DNA of 64,000 nucleotides, taken from Polytrichum commune (lineage: Eukaryota > Streptophyta > Polytrichopsida > Polytrichales > Polytrichaceae). Positions 59,111-64,000 of this stretch are shown here, piece by piece (within the stretch, counting starts at the first letter, position 1; each line of letters begins with the position of its first letter). The translations under genes and the position numbers were made by a program. Under the pieces are notes generated by a model, which worked only from the letters and a program-made list of their open reading frames with translations, searched no databases and was not told where the DNA came from. The stretch lies in assembly GCA_950295325.1 (NCBI GenBank), contig OX485806.1, positions 51,147,169 to 51,211,168 on the forward strand, read 5' to 3'.

Positions 59111-60923
59111 TTGTATGTTTAATTGTCTCGGGATATGACATTTGGATCAGATTATGACTTCAATGTTTTCTTGCATTTGTGTAGGAATCACAATCCATGG
59201 ATCTCATTCTATCGGTGGATCCCTCAATGGATGACCATAATGTTTAATTGGAGGTTCCTTTGGTATGATAATAAGCCATTGCTTTAATCCTTGAGTTTTT
59301 CGTCATTTCCCAAACATCGCCTCGCTTTCATTGTATTTTTAATAATTTTGGCATTATCTTATGTTTTTATGGTTGCCCTTGTAGAATGATGCACCAATTG
59401 CATCTGACTCTTTGCGTCCTCTTGATGAGTCCAACCAAGAGGAGACTGAGTTCTTGATTTGGAGATCGCAAAAAGAAGACTCTAATGTTGTGATTCACCG
59501 GGTTCAAATGAAACCTTTTCATAAGTCGCGTTTCTCTATCCCATTGTGCCGCTTGCAATGTCTTCCACTTGTTTGTCCCATCAACGAGGTTGATGTCGCT
59601 CGGTTGGAAAATGAGTTCGTTATGGGTTACCGTGACGGTGACCGAGCCTTGTATGTCTCTCCCTACAACAACCTCAATGAGGTACTCAATGTCTCCAATG
59701 ACATCCACAATTCTTGGAGTTCATTATGGCAAGAGCCCAATGAGGAATTCGATGCCATGCTCCAAAATGACCCTGACCTAGAACACCTTTTTGGCAAGAT
59801 GTTCTACGTGTGGGAGGGGAACCACCGTTTGTCGGCTTGGTGGAGGCACATTAATAAGCATCATTCGCTGGATAAAGATTGGCATATCTCTGTTCACTGT
59901 ATTGTCGTGGATCCAAGAAATTGCACCGCCGTCTTCTTGATAGCCATGAATGACATCAATAGATAAGTTCACGTTTCTTTCCCTTCTTTCTTTTCCTTTT
60001 TCGGTTTCTTTTATGTTTCACTTTTTTGGACCCTCATTACTTCATCTTTTAGGTCCACGGAGCACGATCATGTTAAGGACAACCTCCCCGCCAAATTGCT
60101 TTGCATTCGTACATTTGGAAAAATGAAGCTTGAGGATTTCAAGGACCTCATTTCGGTTAACGACTACAAGATGTGCGAGGCTAAGATGGAGAAGAGTCCT
60201 ACTTGGTATCCCCTCACATTGGATGTCTTTGTCAAGTTTTTGTACAAGGTAATATTTCTCCTACCTCTAGTTTTTTCCTTTCTCATGTTTTGTGCATTAA
60301 TCCTTACACACATTTCTGTTTGTTTTTTAGAGAGAGCTCCAATTTGGCGGATATTGCTGCACGGTTATACCGTGAGGCCACACCCGAGGCTCTTAGATCT
60401 GCTCCTGGGATTTGGGATACTATGACAAAAGCCTAGGATAGATTGATCAAAAGTATTCGATCTCGGAGCTTTGAGAAGTTCATCTCCGTCGCCCACAAGG
60501 ACAACGGCGATGACTTCTTCCAAGAGGTACTCCCTGCACCTCTTCAATTTTTGTTTGCTTGCACCTTCGTTTTTTTCTACTTGTACTTTATGTATATTCC
60601 CTTACATTACACGATTCATTTTTTCAGATTGACCGTCATTTCTCCACCTTCGTCGTCCCGGATATGACTATTGAGAAACTGCAAAAGGTGGCAACTACAC
60701 ATGTGGATGCTTCCTTTAAGGCTAGATGGCTTCGGTGGTGGAATTTCCCCGCCAAGGTCAAAACCAAAAACAAGTTCACGTCTTCTCTTCCTCTTCGCGA
60801 GAAAGCCCTCGATGACTGGCTTCACAAATCTTCTTTTTGGGCACAGGTGCTCCCATACCTTATACTTTTTGGATTGTGATGTTGGGTTGTGATGTTGAAA
60901 TAGTTTGGTGTGCTCTAGAGGAC

Positions 60924-60947
60924 GACCCTCTCGGATTCGAGAGGGTC
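60924..60947. repeat. Isolated satellite palindrome in an intron
   Basis: GACCCTCTCGGA-type half-sites form a 24-bp palindrome with one changed base. The flanks match 56330-56400 (CTAGAG.ACGACC ... GAGGGTCTTT.TTGAG and TGAGGAC.AGATT). It lies in the intron between exons ending at 60846 and starting at 61013. Confidence 0.85.
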
Positions 60948-62256
60948 TTTTGTTGAGCGTATGAGGACCAGATTTTGACCAGATTTCTAACTTCATGTTT
61001 TTCTCATCTTAGTTGGAGAAAGGGATTGAGGGTGAGATCGCCTCATTTGAAAATGAATGCTCCATCGACATCGAATGGATTTCTACGGAAGATCTTTTGC
61101 AACCTGCTCATTTTGTCGAGCATTGGAGGCTCATTTTGTGGGACAAGGCTTTTCGGGTGTATTTTGATGACAAGGGAATCTTGAAATTCACCAAAAGGAT
61201 CGATCTTATGGAGTTTGAGGAAGGTCCCATAGCTATCAAGCGCGTTGCTTACCAGTATTCATTTTTGTTTTTCTTTTCTCCTTCATATCTTCCTTTGTTT
61301 TCATTATTTGAACTCCGTTCCTTCTGATGTTCTCCGATGTGTAGGTACATTCAGCGTGAGCTTGTTGTTTAGAATGCTCTTCTTTCTTTGTCATTGTCGT
61401 CATTCCTTGACGATGGGATCGATGACAACTCAAATCTTTGTGTGTACACTCCCATGCAACTTGTAAAATTTCTACGCGTGCATTTGGTGGTTGGTGGTTG
61501 GTACTTGGATTGCTCTCGTGGATTCGTTCCCGACGTAGAATAACCCCTCTACAGCAGCCTCGCTTCCTCTGCCCCTGAGGTAATTGAATTGGAGCAAGAG
61601 CCGGAAGAAGATGAGAATCTGGCTCCTCCCACCATTGACAAGGAGGTTGCACCGGTGAAGGCCAAGGCCAAAGGCAAGAGGGAGGCAAGAGAGTCAAGAC
61701 TCCACCCGTTCTTTCACTAAGGCCTCCGTTCGGGGCACTGCAGCTCCAACTACCACGGTTGTAGGAAATCCAACGGCAACTCCTTCTGCCCTTCCTCGGG
61801 ACCATGTTCCCGCTCCTTCCCATAGCGGTGTCACCATTCCCTCCGTGCCGCGCAAGAGGAAGGCCGTTGCTCCGAATACCTCCGTAACTTCTTCGGAGAA
61901 GTCGTTTTCTCTCTCTTTGATTGAGAATGTCGACATGGGGACCTTATAGAGGATCTCATGGCGTCTAAAGTTCCCCCTCGCGCTTACCGCCGCATCCAAA
62001 AATTCCTTACTAAGGTCTGTACGACATTCTCTTGTTTTCTCGTTCATTCATTCTAATTCAACACTTATTTTCTTATATTTTTCTATGGATTTTTGCTTTC
62101 CAACTTGGAACGGGTCGTACTTGTCTTAATAGCAAGCCTAAGGTGCACACAGGGCTTGATCTATTCTTTGCAGATGTGCTTGAGAACCTCCGTGTACCGG
62201 ACATCTCGTCATCATCATCGGATGTTCCCCAATGGAACAAGCGGTCTTCGACTTAC

Positions 62257-62754
62257 CACGGGTAGATCACTCTAAGGCATTTTTGTGCACCACGTGCGGC
62301 TGGGTTTTTTTTCTTTTGGGGGCTATTTACCTTCAAGGGCTGAATTAAAGCCTCCCTATAATTACTTAATTTTAAAAAATGGCCCATTTGTTTGCACCCT
62401 TCCATTACTCATATTATACAAGTCACTGCAATTTTTTGTACTCTATATTCCTTTAAAGTAATTTTGGACAGACGGAAATCCCAATTATCATCCATCCCCG
62501 TGAGTCCTAAACCCATTTACATACCATACTAAACACACCTTCAAGAATCTTTATCTTCAGCCCCTATATTAATTTTACAAAAAAATAATGGCCCACGTTT
62601 TATGTCCATCTAACTTACTTATAATGGGATTGTCTATATTTAATGGCCCCTTTATTATTTGGAATTCCGTTATAATTTTTATTTCAAATGATTTTAATCC
62701 TCTCTATATTATGCCGCACGTCATTTTTAAAATGCACTAAGTGATCTACCCGTG
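62257..62754. mobile_element. hAT-like MITE, copy 2, inside an exon
   Basis: A 498-bp near-identical copy of 38327-38820 in the same orientation, with the same 15-bp ends. It has its own 8-bp duplication CGACTTAC (62249-62256 and 62755-62762). The reading frame of the interrupted exon (SSTY, then FEVLFAFVNANLCDDG) resumes once element and one duplication are ignored, so it hit an exon of the ParB-like pseudogene. Confidence 0.92.
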
Positions 62755-64000
62755 CGACTTACTTTGAGGTTTTGTTTGCCTTCGTAAACGCCAACCTCTG
62801 TGACGACGGCGTTCTTGTCTTTGCACACGCCGCTGATCCTGATGTGTCTAGATCCATACATAACTGGGCACATACAGAGGACTTCTACGTTGCCGAAGAC
62901 TAGTTTGGCATGAATGACCTCGAACTCCAATCGCCTACTAATCCATCGGAGTTTGTAATTCCTTTCTTGGCTCATCATTTTGTATTTTTTTTCCCTTGCA
63001 TTTTTGTATTCCTATTTCTATCATTCTCATTTCTTTCAAACTCGCAAGTTCTTCATCAAGGTTCTCGTGCGTAATGATTATGTTTTGAATGTCCGCACCT
63101 TGGAATTCGAAGACATGGGTTACAATCTCAAGAGAGATTATTGGTTCAATAGCTTCGCCGATTCGAAGAACTAGGGAAGACGAAGTGCCTTGGAAAGGTA
63201 CTCGTGAAAAGCGCCTCGAGTTCTTATCCAACCTTTTCTCCGCCTTCACGGACAAGAACAACATTATCATGGATTAACAATGTGGCCTTGGTTGGTTTAT
63301 CTTCTCTTTGTTTCTCATGACTTTGTTCTTTATTGTTTTGCTTTCTCTTTTCTTGTTTCATTTCCCATTCATTACCTTATGCTCACATTTTCGCATGTCG
63401 TTCTTCTAGAAGGTTCCGTCATTGCATGTTGATCCATTCAACGCCATATTGTGGCGCTTGAGTCGGATATCGACATCTTCAAGTCCATCATGCTCCCCAT
63501 ACGTGAGACTAAGCAACAACACACTTTTCAACATACTGCCCCACAACGAGGATCGGTTTTTGCTCCTCCTCCCCGGAAGATGGCGAAGCGTAATTTCGAT
63601 TTTTTGTGTGCATAAGTTTGTTCTTGGCTTCTAATTTGCTTGCTTAGATTTCTATCTTCTCCATTCCGGATTTTTGTCATGTGTTAAATTTTTTTTTATT
63701 CTATATTTTTAGAGTTCATATTGACAGCCCGATTCGTATCCTTAATGTGGACATGTTTGCAGCCCCTTCGACGACATTTGAGCTCCCTTTCTATGCTGCT
63801 AACCTTGCCCATGTTTTGGCGTAAGCACCGTTCCCACCTCCTAGTCGTACCCGCCCTTCCAACAAACTAGTTTTGGATTTCCTAGAGATAGAGGCCGACC
63901 AGGGCGAGGATAATGATAGAGATGGTACTCCAAGTTCTTGACTACGCCTTGTGCGTTTGGAACCTCCATCTCCTATATATTCTTTATGTTTAAGTTTTTT

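Larger units (their letters stand above)
59197..63941 (+). pseudogene. ParB-like / DNA-methylase-like protein, intron-rich pseudogene
   Basis: Exons by eye: 59197-59241, 59385-59962, 60053-60248, 60335-60526, 60628-60846, 61013-61254, 61345-62014 (two shifts), 62133-62256 plus 62755-62954 (split by a MITE), about 63049-63277, 63410-63616, and about 63720-63941. N-terminal domain: SRFSIPLCRLQCLPLVCPIN, then FYVWEGNHRLSAWW (about 59800-59841); G-N-H-R-x-x-A resembles the ParB/sulfiredoxin nuclease-like motif. C-terminal part: GLDLFFADVLEN (62152-62187, motif IV-like), VPWKGTREKRLEFL (63188-63229), then EGSVIAC and RHIVALESD (63410-63468, motif I/II-like). That order would suit a permuted N4/N6 DNA methylase. 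Stops at 60434, 61370, 61541, 62901 and 63430, shifts near 61690, 61945 and 63170, and a donor reading AT at 59963 mark it as dead. No close named homologue was identified by eye. Confidence 0.5.

Noticed and set aside
61236-61823. 195-codon minus ORF
   Set aside because: Antisense to exons of the ParB-like pseudogene, whose plus frame shows consistent exon borders.

Overview
This window is nuclear DNA from a land plant. It holds a multi-exon gene for a chloroplast thylakoid protein (TROL) with short GT-AG introns, set in dense and mostly decayed LTR retrotransposons, MITEs, a MULE-like transposon and satellite DNA. Nothing in the sequence fixes the species. The repeat families and the ParB-methylase-like locus suggest a non-seed plant such as a moss, lycophyte or fern, but that is inference.

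Layout. 1-2260: non-coding repeat family, second copy near 41-44 kb. 3.4-10.15 kb: Ty1/copia element with gag, zinc knuckle and integrase remnants, RT region deleted. A 2.3-kb TG...CA sequence with a 5-bp target duplication is nested in its leader. 10.2-14.5 kb: AT-rich, no gene seen. 14524-15071: Tourist/Harbinger-like MITE with a TAA duplication; a weaker candidate of similar size follows. 16080-20000: TROL, the only apparently intact gene. 20.5-21.8 kb: large inverted repeat. 22-24 kb: SINE-like unit and a 151-bp triplication. 24.8-29.0 kb: Ty3/gypsy element (+) carrying the remnant of a DNA cytosine methyltransferase between protease and RT. 29.0-31.4 kb: a second, chromodomain-bearing gypsy element on the minus strand. 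32.5-34.1 and 44.9-48.9 kb: two deleted members of a third gypsy family; the later one has its RT/RNase H junction repeated four times at exactly 229 bp. 34-44.7 kb: simple repeats, an hAT-like MITE and rearranged repeat copies, one with a flipped segment. 50.2-55.5 kb: MULE-like transposase remnant (-), ending in a SWIM zinc finger. 56.3-59.1 kb: satellite of about 140 bp with a 24-bp palindrome per monomer. 59.2-63.9 kb: intron-rich pseudogene with a ParB-like GNHR motif followed by a DNA-methylase-like C-terminus, cut by a second copy of the hAT-like MITE.

Working gene: TROL anchors ferredoxin-NADP+ reductase to thylakoids in characterised plants, and its C-terminal motif is encoded here across the last two exons. 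The most unusual content is two unrelated methyltransferase-like remnants in 64 kb: one inside a gypsy retrotransposon, the other in the ParB-like/methylase pseudogene beside the palindromic satellite.
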